Origin: Aliivibrio sifiae
Lineage (GTDB): Bacteria > Pseudomonadota > Gammaproteobacteria > Enterobacterales > Vibrionaceae
Reading direction: 5' to 3'
Assembly (NCBI RefSeq): GCF_002954705.1
Contig: NZ_MSCO01000001.1
Location: 958,939-1,022,938 of the forward strand
Length of the DNA: 64,000 nucleotides
The position numbers were made by a program, and so were the translations under genes. Positions 1-10,273 of the stretch are shown piece by piece. Positions within the stretch are counted from its first letter, which is position 1; every line of letters starts with the position of its first letter. The notes under the pieces are model-generated. The model was not told the origin of the DNA. It ran no database searches and saw only the letters and a program-made list of their open reading frames with translations.

Positions 1-2153
1 TGAAGATCATTTCAGATGCGTTAAGGCAATCACGTTTTAATGATGGTCGTGGTTACTTTTTCATTTATGGAATGGATGGACGTAATTTAATGCATCCTAT
101 TTCCCCTGATTTAGAAGGGAAGAATTTATTACATATGCAAGACGTTCGTGGGGCATATCCAGTAAAAAATCATATCAATCTTATGAAAGAAAAAGGAGAA
201 GGTTTTAGTCGTTGGTGGTACCCAAAGCCAGGTGTTAAAGATCAAGAATTTGAAAAAATTGGTTATGCTAAGTGGTTTGAACCACTAAACTTTTATATCG
301 GTACAGGCGAATATATTGTAAATGTAGAAGAAGATATAAAAGAAAAATTACTGATATGGATCTCTGAAGTTCGATTTGGTGAGAGTGGCTATATATTTTT
401 GCTCGATCAATATGGGAATACATTAGCACATTATAATAAATCCAAGATTGAACCAAATAAATACAGTAAAGACTCACCAAACAAAGGTCCAGTTACTCAA
501 AAAATGCTTGCCTTAGCGCATAATGGCGGAGGTTTTATGCAATACATAAGTGCATTTAAACCTAGAACGGAAAAACAAGCAGAAAAATTGAGTTTTATTA
601 AAGAATACAATGAATGGGGCTGGGTTATTGGGGCCAGCGTTTATATGGATGAAAATAAACGACTTTTAAAAGATAAAGAGACATTGTTATTGCAACAAAA
701 CAAAATTGGTGTAACTAAGATTTTGCTGCTTACATTAATTCTGGCGTTGATACTAACTATCTTATCTTTAAGTGTCAGTAAGTATATTGGTATGCGTTTT
801 AATCGATTTAAAAAACGTATTCATAGTGATTTTAGATTACTAGAAAAAACTAAAAATAAAATGCAGCATATGGCCTTGCATGATGCTTTAACACAGTTAC
901 CTAATCGAGTGTTATTAGAATCAAAAATAGAGAATGGCATCCAACGCGCTAAAGAATTAGGTCAGTGTTTGGCGGTAATGTTTGTAGATTTGGATGACTT
1001 CAAAAAGATAAATGATCATTTTGGTCATGAAGTTGGAGATATATTACTAAAGCAAATTAGTCAGAAATTCGGTACCTTACTTCATGATGACGATATGGTA
1101 TCTCGCTTTGGTGGAGATGAATTTGTATTTTGTTTTCCATTATTGAGTTCAAAAGAAGAGGCAGAAAAGAAAGTTCAGGCGATTCAATCTATATTCAAAA
1201 ACAGCTTTGCTATTAATGGGAAAGCGATCATAACCAGTTGTAGCATTGGTGTGACTATGTATCCAAATGATGCTGATAATTCAGTTGACTTGATTTCTAA
1301 AGCTGACATCGTTTTATATAAGTCTAAAGCGAAGCAAAAGGGGGCAGCTTTATTTTTCGATCATACAATTGATGCACAAGTGAATTATGAATTTAGTTTA
1401 GAAGAAGAACTTCGAACAGCACTTATTAATAATGAAATTTCAGTCATCTATCAACCACAAATTGATATTAAAACTGGTGAGTTATATGGTGTAGAAGCAT
1501 TATCTCGTTGGAACAATAAAACGTTAGGTTTTGTATCTCCTGTAGATTTTATTGCTGTTGCAGAAGAGATTGGGGCTATTGATGAAATAGGGGATTTTGT
1601 ATTACAACGGGCTTGTGAAGATATGCTGAAATTTATGCCTAATGGTATTAATGCTGCGACAATCTCTGTCAACCTTTCTCCTAGACAACTTATTAAAGAC
1701 GATTTTATTCAAAGGATAAAAGCCATTGTTAATGTGACTGGCATTGATGTATCTAGGGTTACACTAGAGATTACAGAAAATATTCTTATTAGTGATTTAG
1801 AAGATGTTTCTCCTATTCTTAAGCAATTACAAGAATTAGGTTTTGGTATTTCTTTGGATGATTTTGGTACAGGATATTCATCATTAAGCTATTTAAATAT
1901 TTTGCCGATCACAGAGATTAAGATAGATCGTAGCTTCATTAATAGCTTATTTATAAACGAACAGAGTGAAACTTTAGTTAAAGCGATTATAGCAATAGGT
2001 GCTTCGTGCCAAATGAAGGTCGTTGCTGAGGGTATCGAAACAAAAGAACAGCTAGATACACTGGTAGAATATAAGTGTGATTTAGCGCAAGGGTATTTCT
2101 TTGATAAGCCGCTTTCTATTGATGAACTTTGTATTAAATATTTTAAAAGCTAA
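1..2153 (+). CDS. Cache-domain GGDEF-EAL protein, 5' end outside window
   Basis: Membrane-bound cyclic-di-GMP enzyme with a periplasmic sensor. The frame is open from base 3 with no stop, so the ATG at 72 is internal and the true start lies upstream. Numbering from that ATG, two Cache-like segments fill residues 1-200 (GYFFIYGMDGRNLMHP just before and after residue 1; a second near 100), a membrane helix lies near 215-235, GGDEF is intact at 347-351 and the EAL domain starts at 475-477 with the expected ITEN, DDFGTGYSS, IKIDRSF and VVAEGIET motifs. The position of the inhibitory RxxD site reads HDDD, so product inhibition at the cyclase domain is unlikely. Both catalytic motifs look intact; which activity dominates cannot be read from sequence. 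It ends against a terminator shared with the convergent chitinase gene. Confidence 0.93.
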   Translation, partial: KIISDALRQSRFNDGRGYFFIYGMDGRNLMHPISPDLEGKNLLHMQDVRGAYPVKNHINLMKEKGEGFSRWWYPKPGVKDQEFEKIGYAKWFEPLNFYIGTGEYIVNVEEDIKEKLLIWISEVRFGESGYIFLLDQYGNTLAHYNKSKIEPNKYSKDSPNKGPVTQKMLALAHNGGGFMQYISAFKPRTEKQAEKLSFIKEYNEWGWVIGASVYMDENKRLLKDKETLLLQQNKIGVTKILLLTLILALILTILSLSVSKYIGMRFNRFKKRIHSDFRLLEKTKNKMQHMALHDALTQLPNRVLLESKIENGIQRAKELGQCLAVMFVDLDDFKKINDHFGHEVGDILLKQISQKFGTLLHDDDMVSRFGGDEFVFCFPLLSSKEEAEKKVQAIQSIFKNSFAINGKAIITSCSIGVTMYPNDADNSVDLISKADIVLYKSKAKQKGAALFFDHTIDAQVNYEFSLEEELRTALINNEISVIYQPQIDIKTGELYGVEALSRWNNKTLGFVSPVDFIAVAEEIGAIDEIGDFVLQRACEDMLKFMPNGINAATISVNLSPRQLIKDDFIQRIKAIVNVTGIDVSRVTLEITENILISDLEDVSPILKQLQELGFGISLDDFGTGYSSLSYLNILPITEIKIDRSFINSLFINEQSETLVKAIIAIGASCQMKVVAEGIETKEQLDTLVEYKCDLAQGYFFDKPLSIDELCIKYFKS

Positions 2154-2180
2154 TGCTTCGTGATTTATAAGTGAGCATAA

Positions 2181-2208
2181 AAAAGAGCAGCGATTATGCT
2201 GCTCTTTT
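2181..2208. terminator. Bidirectional terminator between EAL gene and chitinase gene
   Basis: Perfect 11-bp stem (AAAAGAGCAGC with GCTGCTCTTTT) and a 6-nt loop, A-rich on one side and T-rich on the other, placed between two convergent genes, so it can terminate both transcripts. Confidence 0.85.
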
Positions 2209-2229
2209 GATTTCAATGATTAAACAAAG

Positions 2230-5200
2230 TTAAAGGTTACATACCTTTGTCCAACTTCCATCACTTCCTGGTGCAGCAGCTGTCCACCAATTCGCTTGGT
2301 AGATTACATTGTTGCTGATCACTTTATCACCTGTGTTTGCATGACTTGGATTACCAGCCCAATCTTTTTGTGGAAGATCTGGGTAAGTGACTAGACCCGT
2401 AGCATCACAACCAGCGTCAGGTGTTCCGCCATTATCACCACCTCCGGTATCTCCACCAGAAGATAGGTCAGCTAAAGGTAAATCAGGTTGTTCAAACTTA
2501 AAGGCATAATCAACATTATTGATTGTCACTGTGTAGTTTGCAGGGCCTGAAATAGGTAGATAATAAACCATATCTAATTCATATACACCGCCAGCAGGAA
2601 GTGCTTTCCATACAGGAAGGGTAAAGGCGACTCGGTGCATAGTTCCATCAAAACCGCCGATGTTATTAGCACGAGTATGGCCAGATGCGACTACTTGTAA
2701 ACCACCACCTGATTGATCTTTTGCATTATCAGGTGCGGATACTGGGATATCGAATTGGAACTCTGTTCCTCCTGGAATATCTTGTCCTGTATTATTGGTA
2801 AAGTTGATTTTTGGATTAATTGGGTAGTTTTGGTCACCCACTTTAAATCCACCTACGCTTACCGCAATATCAACAGTTTCAGATGGAATTGCTCCAGTCG
2901 CGACGGTATTACCATATGGCGTTGCAGATTTAAATTTTTCATAAATTGCTTTAGTCATGGTATTACCCATGTGGTACTCACCATTGCCCGTCTGACAAGC
3001 GGCTTCCGTCGCATCTACAGACGTTCGGTTACCATTCGCATCTAGAACATAACAGTTGTAATCACCTGCCAGTTCCCAGAACATGATGCCACCAATTTCT
3101 TGGTCAATAACATAGTCAGCTTTGACATTAATAGAATCTTTATCTTCGGTAGATAAGAAGACTTTTTTCTCAGCATTCCATAACCATGGTGCTACAGCGA
3201 CGCTATCGTAATGACGAGTATAAGTACCGACTAACTGATCGGCAGGATCATTCGCAGGATCTAAACCGTAGATATTTGCGTAAGAACCAAAGATGCCTTC
3301 TTGAAGGTTTTTAGCATGCCACATAGGGTTAGAACCTGCCCCCATTTCTTGGCCGTATGAGTTCTTATCGTGCCACATGTTATCGATACCTAATGCACCG
3401 TAACCACAATTGTTTTTCTCACCTTCGCCTGTTCCTGCATCACATTGAGCTTGATCTGGTAATGGAGCGCGACCCCATAGACCATTCTCACCACCAGTAA
3501 CACCTTGCCAACCACGAGTATAATAAGGAACACCGATATTGATACGACCAGCAGGCATTGAGCCGCGGAAGTAGTGATAAGCCCAGTCAGTATTTAGATA
3601 ACCAATACCACCATAAGCTTCAGTATCATAAACGTTCCACTGAGCTAATTCAGAATCTTTACCTGTATCATATAATGCCGCATTGTGACCTACGTGATCA
3701 TTCCATGCACCGTGTAAGTCATAAGACATGATGTTTACATAATCTAAGTATTGAGTAACATCAAACGTTTCCATACCACGTAGTAAATAACCTGAAGATG
3801 GCGCTGCGATAGTTAGCATATAATGCTGGCCATCTTGTGCAGAGATAACATCCAGTTTTTCACGAAGTGTTTTCATTAATACTTGATATGATGCCCATAA
3901 ATATTGACGACGAGGTTCCATGAATGCTTTATCGTCAGGGTTACCAGCACCGGCCATAGAAGTAGGGTATTCGTAATCAATATCTAAACCATCAAATTTG
4001 TATTTACGCATCATTTCAACAGCAGATGCGGCAAACTTTTCAATACCTGCATGGTTGATGCTGCCATCGGCATTGGTTGTCATAGTATAGAAACCACCAT
4101 CAGCAACACGATTACCATCTGCACCAAAGTGACCGCCAGTTTCAGCCCAACCGCCAATAGAGATTAAGGTTTTAACTCCATGTTTTTCTTTTGCAGTAGC
4201 TAGAGCACCAAAATGACCTTTAAAGCCTAGCGTTGGGTCAATTTCAACCCCTGCCCATTCTTTACCTGTTGCCGCATTATTTGGGTCGGTAACATCACCA
4301 ACATTGACTTTACCATCAGAGCCAATGCTCACAAAAGCGTAATTAATGTGTGTTAATTGCTCCCAAGGGATATCTTTTACTAGATAGCTATTTTGTTCAT
4401 CGCCACCATCTCTCCAGCTTGTAAAGTAACCAATAACACGACGAGGGTGATCAGCTCCCATTAACTCACGGCCCTCTTTATCGTAAGTAGTACAGTAGGG
4501 AACAGTAACACCTTCGGTTTGATATAAACCATCAGGACGACAGTTATCAGCAACAGGAAGTGAGCTAGTGACAGTCAATGTCGATGCTGTTGAATTTGTT
4601 GATGCACCTAGGTTATCCGTTGCTTTTGCATAAACAGACAGTGAACCTGCGGCAGTTGTTTTATATTGTAGAGTGTAAGGCGCGGTAGCGGCTGTTCCGA
4701 CAAGAGCGTTGTTAATATAGAAATCAACTTTATCTATAGTGCCATCAGAGTCTGTCGCGTTAGCGGTTAATGTGACTGTTGCCCCAAGTTCTACACTTGA
4801 TGCAGATAAACTTAAACTTGCTGTTGGTGCAATATTATCAGTTGGAGTGCTTGTTACCGCAATGACAACAGAACTTGTCGTGCTGACAGCGCCTTTATCA
4901 TCATAAGATTGAGCACTGAAGGTATGAGAGCCTTCAACTGCAGTCCAAGCGGCACTATAAGGGGAGGTCGTTGATGATGCTATTACTGAACCATCAACAG
5001 AAAAATCAACGCGAGATACTGAGCCATCACTGTCAGATGCGGATGCGGTTAATGTAACAACCTCACCTGTTGTTATTTTATCCGTAGCACTAGGAGAGGT
5101 TAAATCAACGGTTGGTGCGATATTAACTGCTTCACCAGAACAAACACCTAAGTCCTGCCATGCGCCCCATTCACCAGCGGTCGCGGGATCATTATTCTGA

Positions 5201-5397
5201 GTCCAATACTTTGCTTTATAGGCATTACTGCCTTGTTTTACTTCTTCTCCACCGTTATAAACTTTGCCAGCATCCCATGTTTCAAGAGGGATACAATCTA
5301 CAGCCGCTTGAGCATTAAATGCCATTAAACAAGAAAGAGTGAGTGTAGAGAGGGCAAATTTATAATTATGTTTTCTTTTTAACTTTGAATGTTCCAT
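2230..5397 (-). CDS. Secreted multi-domain GH18 chitinase
   Basis: Endo-acting chitinase that hydrolyses beta-1,4-GlcNAc polymers outside the cell. A Sec signal peptide ends near residue 32 (FNAQA-AV). An N-terminal CBM5/12 chitin-binding module follows (about 33-88, with [13 protein letters not shown] and the WTQNNDP/WGAWQ aromatics), then two Ig-like repeats each opening NIAPT (about 92-275), the GH18 barrel with catalytic DGLDIDYE at 469-476 (acid Glu476), a ChiC-type C-terminal beta domain (about 850-990), a Gly/Asp-rich linker and a second CBM5/12 at the end. At 1055 residues it resembles the large Vibrio chitinases. The start has a good AAGGA site 6 nt upstream. Such enzymes usually leave through type II secretion. 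Which of the several Vibrio chitinases it matches cannot be decided here. Confidence 0.95.
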   Translation of the reverse strand: MEHSKLKRKHNYKFALSTLTLSCLMAFNAQAAVDCIPLETWDAGKVYNGGEEVKQGSNAYKAKYWTQNNDPATAGEWGAWQDLGVCSGEAVNIAPTVDLTSPSATDKITTGEVVTLTASASDSDGSVSRVDFSVDGSVIASSTTSPYSAAWTAVEGSHTFSAQSYDDKGAVSTTSSVVIAVTSTPTDNIAPTASLSLSASSVELGATVTLTANATDSDGTIDKVDFYINNALVGTAATAPYTLQYKTTAAGSLSVYAKATDNLGASTNSTASTLTVTSSLPVADNCRPDGLYQTEGVTVPYCTTYDKEGRELMGADHPRRVIGYFTSWRDGGDEQNSYLVKDIPWEQLTHINYAFVSIGSDGKVNVGDVTDPNNAATGKEWAGVEIDPTLGFKGHFGALATAKEKHGVKTLISIGGWAETGGHFGADGNRVADGGFYTMTTNADGSINHAGIEKFAASAVEMMRKYKFDGLDIDYEYPTSMAGAGNPDDKAFMEPRRQYLWASYQVLMKTLREKLDVISAQDGQHYMLTIAAPSSGYLLRGMETFDVTQYLDYVNIMSYDLHGAWNDHVGHNAALYDTGKDSELAQWNVYDTEAYGGIGYLNTDWAYHYFRGSMPAGRINIGVPYYTRGWQGVTGGENGLWGRAPLPDQAQCDAGTGEGEKNNCGYGALGIDNMWHDKNSYGQEMGAGSNPMWHAKNLQEGIFGSYANIYGLDPANDPADQLVGTYTRHYDSVAVAPWLWNAEKKVFLSTEDKDSINVKADYVIDQEIGGIMFWELAGDYNCYVLDANGNRTSVDATEAACQTGNGEYHMGNTMTKAIYEKFKSATPYGNTVATGAIPSETVDIAVSVGGFKVGDQNYPINPKINFTNNTGQDIPGGTEFQFDIPVSAPDNAKDQSGGGLQVVASGHTRANNIGGFDGTMHRVAFTLPVWKALPAGGVYELDMVYYLPISGPANYTVTINNVDYAFKFEQPDLPLADLSSGGDTGGGDNGGTPDAGCDATGLVTYPDLPQKDWAGNPSHANTGDKVISNNVIYQANWWTAAAPGSDGSWTKVCNL

Positions 5398-5655
5398 TTC
5401 ATATCCTTAAAGGTAATTCAAAAACATCAACTAACTTTTTAATTGATGTGAATTAAGATTAGAATAGAAATAAATATGTGCTAGGAAGTATTTATAAATT
5501 ACAGGGCAGATCCCAATAAATATAATTTAAATATACGCAATTACATTTATTTTTGTATCAAGGTTGTCTGTTTATTATGTAGCTATGCGATTAACACCCT
5601 GTATTAACAAATTCAAAAATAGGAAGAGTATTTTCGTCTTTAGCTTCGATATATT

Positions 5656-5943
5656 TTACATAGCAATTATCTGAGCTCTTCTTTTTATTTTGTGCATGAA
5701 ACGAATATAAGATAAGTCCGTACTATTATTGTTATTATGAAAATACCAATCTGATGGGGTTTCTGGATGGAACTGAAAATCAACAAAAGTTTGGTTCATT
5801 AAGTGATTCCATGCTTTGGCGGCGTCCGCTTTTGGGTAGTCACACACAGTATTGATACTATCGCCTTCAATAGCGCCACTGGCTTGAGTATCAATTCCGG
5901 CTAGAATTGTTTTAGGGCGAAGTTGATTTGTAGATCCAACCAT
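5656..5943 (-). CDS. Hypothetical protein, 95 residues, possibly a gene fragment
   Basis: No family recognised. The frame opens MVGSTNQLRPK and ends KIKRRAQIIAM, with no signal peptide, membrane helix or obvious repeat. An AAGGAG-like sequence sits only about 2 nt before the ATG, closer than normal. Six bases upstream of the ATG begins a 43-bp half copy of the MITE-like element found complete at 40506-40667, so the natural 5' end of a longer gene may have been replaced by the repeat. It lies between the chitinase gene and ffs with no operon partner. It could be a fragment, a recent small gene or a chance frame. Confidence 0.35.
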   Translation of the reverse strand: MVGSTNQLRPKTILAGIDTQASGAIEGDSINTVCDYPKADAAKAWNHLMNQTFVDFQFHPETPSDWYFHNNNNSTDLSYIRFMHKIKRRAQIIAM

Positions 5944-5949
5944 CTCTCC

Positions 5950-5992
5950 TTTTAACCAGCTAGGATGATCAGTTATTTACTACGATTGGTAT
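5950..5992 (-). repeat. Half copy of a MITE-like element
   Basis: The reverse complement of these 43 bases matches the left end of the element at 40506-40548 with one difference (AGCTGGTT against AGCTAGTT). The terminal ATACCAATC end faces ffs; the rest of the element is missing and the sequence breaks directly before the start of the 95-residue frame. Confidence 0.85.
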
Positions 5993-6045
5993 TACTATAT
6001 GTGACAAGAGGAAGCGTTAAGTTCAAAGCGGAATTTCAGGCAATA

Positions 6046-6072
6046 AAAAACCGCTAATAAAAGCGGTTTTTT
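6046..6072 (-). terminator. Terminator of ffs
   Basis: Perfect 11-bp stem (AAAAAACCGCT with AGCGGTTTTTT) around a 5-nt loop, immediately downstream of the 4.5S RNA gene in its direction of transcription. Confidence 0.85.
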
Positions 6073-6077
6073 AAAAG

Positions 6078-6185
6078 GGTGGAAGCCCCAGCCACATCCC
6101 GGCACACACGTCGCCCGCTGCGGCTGCTCCCTTCCAGGCCTGACCGAGTTCACGAGTTAGTGTTGCGGGAGGACCAGGGCCTCCA
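6078..6185 (-). ncRNA. ffs: 4.5S signal recognition particle RNA
   Basis: RNA core of the bacterial signal recognition particle; it binds Ffh and takes nascent membrane proteins to FtsY. On the minus strand the conserved domain IV is clear: GGTCAGGCCTGGAAGGGAGC in the position of the E. coli GGTCAGGTCCGGAAGGAAGC tetraloop and internal loop region, followed by GTGTGTGCCGGGATG. The 5' GGAGGCC pairs with the 3' GGCTTCC to close the long hairpin. Ends are set from that pairing and may be off by a few bases. A strong terminator follows. Confidence 0.95.
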
Positions 6186-6420
6186 TAGATTCTGTAGTTC
6201 CGTAGAACGAGAGGGATTATTGAACATGCTCATTTAGATTGCAAGGGAAAATAATAAAAAACATGCTAAGTGATTAATAAACAAACGGCTACGTTCAATT
6301 TAGGTAAAATTACGTAATTTTCACGTGTCTTAAATGTAATACGTTAGAGTGGGTTTATCATTCTGTTTATGATACTCCGTTATAATACCGCTTATTTTAC
6401 TTACTCTGTTAAGGAAGCAT

Positions 6421-7173
6421 ATGTTCAAATTACCCGCCGTAGCGTCTTTATTGTTTACATTGATTTTATTGAGTTTTTCAACCATTGCTAAAACTGAAGA
6501 TATTACAGCTTCAGGTGAGTTTAGCGGTGATGCGAAGGTCGGTTTTATTTATACAAAAACAGACGAAACTTCCATGTCGGTTAACTCGGGTATGATTTTA
6601 AAATACGAAGAAGAATTATGGCACCATACCGCAGCATTCTCTACGTATTATACAAAAGGAAATGACAGTGATGACGGTACAAATAAAAATAAAACCACTT
6701 ATGATCTGAAACATGATATGTCAGAAACCTTCTTTATCTTTGGTAATGTAAAATATGAACATGACCAGTTTGCTACTTATCGAGAGCAAGTTTTGCTTGT
6801 AAGTGGCTTTGGTGCCAATCTTGTTGATTCAGAAAAGACATCATTAGATATTGGAGCTGGTCCTGGTTATCGCTATTCGAAACGTCAACGATTTGATAGT
6901 GATCTCCCAAATCATTCAGAAGATGAGGTGATCGCAAACCTTTTTATTGAAGGAGAGAGTAAAATTGCAGATGGCTTAGAAATAGGTGGCGGAATACGTA
7001 TGGATTATGGTGATTCAAATAGTACAACGACAACGCATGGGTATTTAAAAAACAAATTAATGGAAAGCTTATCTTTAATGCTTGATGCTGAATATATTTA
7101 TAATAGCGTTGTTGCTACTGGTAAATCTCATGATGAAATTTACAGTACTATTAGCTTAAATTACGATTTTTAA
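6421..7173 (+). CDS. DUF481-type outer-membrane beta-barrel protein
   Basis: Predicted outer-membrane barrel of the DUF481/YdiY group, often called salt-induced outer-membrane protein; its biochemical role is unknown. A signal peptide (about residues 1-23, LILLSFSTIAK) is followed by the short motif ASGEFSGDAKVGFIYT and alternating amphipathic strands, and the chain ends in phenylalanine (ISLNYDF) as Bam-assembled barrels do. The 250-residue length is normal for the family. AAGGAAG sits 5 nt before the ATG, and a TATAAT hexamer at 6381-6386 could be a -10, without a convincing -35. It is divergent from ffs and appears monocistronic; no clear terminator was seen in the 179 bases after it. Confidence 0.75.
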   Translation: MFKLPAVASLLFTLILLSFSTIAKTEDITASGEFSGDAKVGFIYTKTDETSMSVNSGMILKYEEELWHHTAAFSTYYTKGNDSDDGTNKNKTTYDLKHDMSETFFIFGNVKYEHDQFATYREQVLLVSGFGANLVDSEKTSLDIGAGPGYRYSKRQRFDSDLPNHSEDEVIANLFIEGESKIADGLEIGGGIRMDYGDSNSTTTTHGYLKNKLMESLSLMLDAEYIYNSVVATGKSHDEIYSTISLNYDF

Positions 7174-7352
7174 ATTTCAGAGAAAAACCGAATTTATTTA
7201 TAGAATTAGTGATATTTAGTATTAAATATATATACATTACCATTGATGCTTTATCTTTGTATAGTTGCTGTAAATATTACACCGTAATTAAACAACATAT
7301 TCAGATAAACAATTAGAGCGAGATCACTAATTAATTATATTAATTTGATAGA

Positions 7353-9281
7353 ATGCGACGGGTAAAAATTGGCATTTTGAATGGTTGTATGATTTATAAA
7401 CAAATAAAATATTTTCTTGTTACTATCTTATTGATTGGCATCACACCGGTTTTCTATTTTTGGGGCTTGTACCATACGGAATTAAATGCCATCCAATATC
7501 AGAGACAAAATACAGCTAAGCATCAATTAAATGTTAGCCAAAAAGAGATTTATTCAATTGCTTCTGAGTTAGGGACTTCTTTAAAATTACTGTCCGATAA
7601 CAGAATGCTATTGCAATTTATACAGGATCCCTCTACAAAAAATAGAGCACTGTTAGAGTCTCTTTGGTCATTAACTGCGACAAATTATGCGTACATTTCT
7701 CAGATCCGTTTTATTGGTATTGATGGAAAAGAGATCTCCCGTCTTGATGAGAAAAATTCTCAAATTAATATAACTTCGATACATCAACTTCAAGATAAAT
7801 CTCAACGAGACTATTTTCTCTACGCACAAACTCTCAAAGCTGATGAGTTAGGTTTTTTCGGTATTGATCTAGAAGTCGAGCATGGGCAAGTTATTATGCC
7901 ACCGAGGCCTTCATTACGAATTTTTACTCCCGTTGAAATCGGTGAAGAGCGAAAAGGATACTTATTTTTCAATTTAGATCTTTATGAGATTATCTCAAAG
8001 TTAGAGGATTCTTTAGAGGGAAAAGATCTTGTTGAATTTGTTAATGAGAAGGGCTATTACCTTGCATCAAAAGATGGTTCTAAAACATTGGGCCATCTTA
8101 TACCTGAACGAAGAAGCTATAATTTATCTATTGAAAGCCCTGAACTATGGGAAAAGATAAAATCTCAAAATTCTGGTATTTTTTCAACTAAGGAAAATGC
8201 TTACTCGTATACAAAATTAATATTTGATGGTGATTTTGCGAGTCGTTCATTTTATTTAATATTGAGTAGTCCTAATACATTACAAGTGACAAATTTAGAT
8301 CATAAACTCACGTTTATTATTTATGAATCAATAATGGCAATGATCGTTATCATTTTTATATCGGTATTGATTGCTCGTTATATTGCAAAACATAGAACCA
8401 CTAGTTTGGAAAGTCAATTAGCTTTAGCTGCACTAAATGGGATGTCAGCACTTGTTATTACCGATAAAAATAACCGTATTATTAAGGTTAATGAGGAGTT
8501 CACTCGTTTAAGTGGCTGGGAAGAAGATGAAGTATTAGGGTTATCTCCATCGATATTTAAGTCAGGAGAACACAAGAAAAGTTTTTATTCTTCAATGTGG
8601 GCAGCGATTCAGTCTAATGGTTTATGGGAAGGTGAGATAACAAATAAAAGAAAGGATGGCACTTTATTAACCGAGATTTTACGTATTCAAGCTATTTGTA
8701 ATTATGACGGTAAAATGGAGTATTTTATTGCGTCATTCGTTGATATTACAGCTCGAAAAGAACTAGAAAATCGACTTAGAGATTTAAGTGAGAAAGACGT
8801 ATTAACTCAATGCTGGAATCGTCGTAAATTCGAGAGTGAATTTTTATCTATTGTTGATGAAGAGCAGACGAACAATGAGATTGGCAAGTCTTGTTTAGCG
8901 ATTATTGATATTGACCACTTTAAAAGAATTAATGACCAATATGGGCATGATGTTGGGGATAAAGTGATTACCCAGGTAGGAAGCATTTTAGATTCTGAAG
9001 GTAGAAAATCTGATTTCGTTGCTCGTATTGGGGGAGAAGAGTTTGCCATTATTCTCCCTAATACCACACTGAAAGAGGCGGATATTATTTTAAACCGTTT
9101 ACGAGTAGCTATAAATTTATATGAAGGTGTAAAAATTACGATCAGTGGTGGTCTTACGGACATCTGTATCAGCAGTGAGTCAAGCTATAAGCGTGCTGAT
9201 CTTGCTCTTTATGAATCAAAAACATCAGGCCGTAATCAGATCTCTAGTTTTAGTTCTGCAGAAATGGAGCAAATTGCATAG
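7353..9281 (+). CDS. Membrane PAS-GGDEF diguanylate cyclase
   Basis: Makes cyclic-di-GMP from two GTP. Order of parts: an N-terminal membrane helix (about 17-40), a periplasmic Cache-like sensor with long helices (about 45-315), a second membrane helix (about 325-345), a PAS domain (about 360-470, ALVITDKNNRIIKVNEEF) and a GGDEF domain with active-site GGEEF at 560-564. The RxxD inhibitory site is present as RKSD five residues before it, so product feedback is expected, unlike the Cache-GGDEF-EAL protein at the left edge. The start is uncertain: neither the ATG at 7353 nor the ATG at 7389 has a good ribosome binding site, and the later one gives a more typical membrane N terminus. It is convergent with the T6SS kinase gene, 29 bp apart. 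Confidence 0.93.
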   Translation: MRRVKIGILNGCMIYKQIKYFLVTILLIGITPVFYFWGLYHTELNAIQYQRQNTAKHQLNVSQKEIYSIASELGTSLKLLSDNRMLLQFIQDPSTKNRALLESLWSLTATNYAYISQIRFIGIDGKEISRLDEKNSQINITSIHQLQDKSQRDYFLYAQTLKADELGFFGIDLEVEHGQVIMPPRPSLRIFTPVEIGEERKGYLFFNLDLYEIISKLEDSLEGKDLVEFVNEKGYYLASKDGSKTLGHLIPERRSYNLSIESPELWEKIKSQNSGIFSTKENAYSYTKLIFDGDFASRSFYLILSSPNTLQVTNLDHKLTFIIYESIMAMIVIIFISVLIARYIAKHRTTSLESQLALAALNGMSALVITDKNNRIIKVNEEFTRLSGWEEDEVLGLSPSIFKSGEHKKSFYSSMWAAIQSNGLWEGEITNKRKDGTLLTEILRIQAICNYDGKMEYFIASFVDITARKELENRLRDLSEKDVLTQCWNRRKFESEFLSIVDEEQTNNEIGKSCLAIIDIDHFKRINDQYGHDVGDKVITQVGSILDSEGRKSDFVARIGGEEFAIILPNTTLKEADIILNRLRVAINLYEGVKITISGGLTDICISSESSYKRADLALYESKTSGRNQISSFSSAEMEQIA

Positions 9282-9310
9282 CGTTAAATTTATATCATTT
9301 TTTATCCACT

Positions 9311-10273
9311 TTAATGCCGTGAAAATACGGAAGTTACCTTTTGTAATAATGGTTTTTTCTTTTCTATAGTTTGTTTATTTTTAATCTCTTTAAATACAGA
9401 GATTAAGGCTTTAAAGTTTAAAATTCTTTCTGCAGGTACTGGCCCCATTGCCTGAAGAAGTAATTTATGTATCTTTTGTTGCTCTTTGGTTTTTGTCCCG
9501 ACGGTACTTTCTTTTTGTTGATAGGGGTGAGTTCGAAGTAAGAGTTTATAAAGTAGAATTGAGAGAGAGTAGAGGTCACTTTTTATCGTGGGCGCATTGC
9601 CTTGAAGTACTTCAGGTGCAGCATAATCCCCACTCCATGCATGAACTTGATTAAAGTTGATCGCAAAATTATTTTTATTGGGGTCCATATTTCGACTGAT
9701 ACTAAAATCAAAAAGATGCAGCTCATTATTGTTAGAGATAAGAATATTGCTGGGCTTTAAATCGCCATGGATAACGCCTCGTTTGTGGCAGTGAAGTAAA
9801 CAATTTATTAATATAAATGCGTACTTTAAACGAGCATCATCAGGGATATTCTCAAAAGGGGAATCAAGCAGTAAAGACAGTAATTCTCCTTTTACCATAG
9901 GCATTACTAGAAACCCTCGTAGTGATTCTTCACACAATGCTAAGTGTTGTATTGGGACAATGTTCGGGTGTTGTAATTGATTCGCTTGTAAGTACTCATT
10001 AACTAAAAGTAAATCCGCATCATTAAATTCAGCGGATTCACTATTTAATACTTTAATAGCGAATTCATATTGTTCTAGTCCAATACTTTTCAACAATAAA
10101 TCATCTACTTGATAAACAATTCCCATTCCTCCCACGCCTAAAACGCGCTTTATTTTATAGCGGCCATTGATGACTTTTGGAATCGGCTTTAAAGGTCTTT
10201 TTTTAGAGAGTGAGTTATCATCGTCAAAGTCAGACTCATCAGAAAGAAACTGGTTAATATTCATTTCAGTCAT
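9311..10273 (-). CDS. ppkA: T6SS-associated Ser/Thr protein kinase (PpkA type)
   Basis: Hanks-type kinase expected to phosphorylate the FHA protein or another T6SS regulator. The glycine loop is GVGGMG at 46-51, the ATP-binding lysine K74 lies in FAIK, the catalytic loop is HGDLKPSN at 169-176 (HGD in place of HRD), and the metal-binding motif reads DFS at 189-191 instead of DFG. An APE motif follows. At 320 residues it is essentially the kinase domain, with no membrane helix or extra C-terminal domain of the kind seen in Pseudomonas PpkA. It is last in the T6SS operon and overlaps the phosphatase gene by 4 bp (ATGA), which points to coupled synthesis of the antagonistic pair. Confidence 0.9.
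   Translation of the reverse strand: MTEMNINQFLSDESDFDDDNSLSKKRPLKPIPKVINGRYKIKRVLGVGGMGIVYQVDDLLLKSIGLEQYEFAIKVLNSESAEFNDADLLLVNEYLQANQLQHPNIVPIQHLALCEESLRGFLVMPMVKGELLSLLLDSPFENIPDDARLKYAFILINCLLHCHKRGVIHGDLKPSNILISNNNELHLFDFSISRNMDPNKNNFAINFNQVHAWSGDYAAPEVLQGNAPTIKSDLYSLSILLYKLLLRTHPYQQKESTVGTKTKEQQKIHKLLLQAMGPVPAERILNFKALISVFKEIKNKQTIEKKKPLLQKVTSVFSRH

Noticed and set aside
268-480. Minus-strand open frame inside the Cache-GGDEF-EAL gene
   Set aside because: Lies opposite a well-supported coding region, has no family features and no ribosome binding site.
2713-3045. 110-codon plus-strand frame opposite the chitinase gene
   Set aside because: Shadow of a strongly conserved coding region; composition is unlike a protein and no start signal is present.
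5743-5992. Second ATACCAATC at 5743-5751 facing GATTGGTAT at 5984-5992, as if bounding a 250-bp element
   Set aside because: The same 9-mer also occurs inside tssJ and tagH, where it encodes Asp-Trp-Tyr, as it does here. The flanking bases do not match the MITE ends, so it is probably coincidence.
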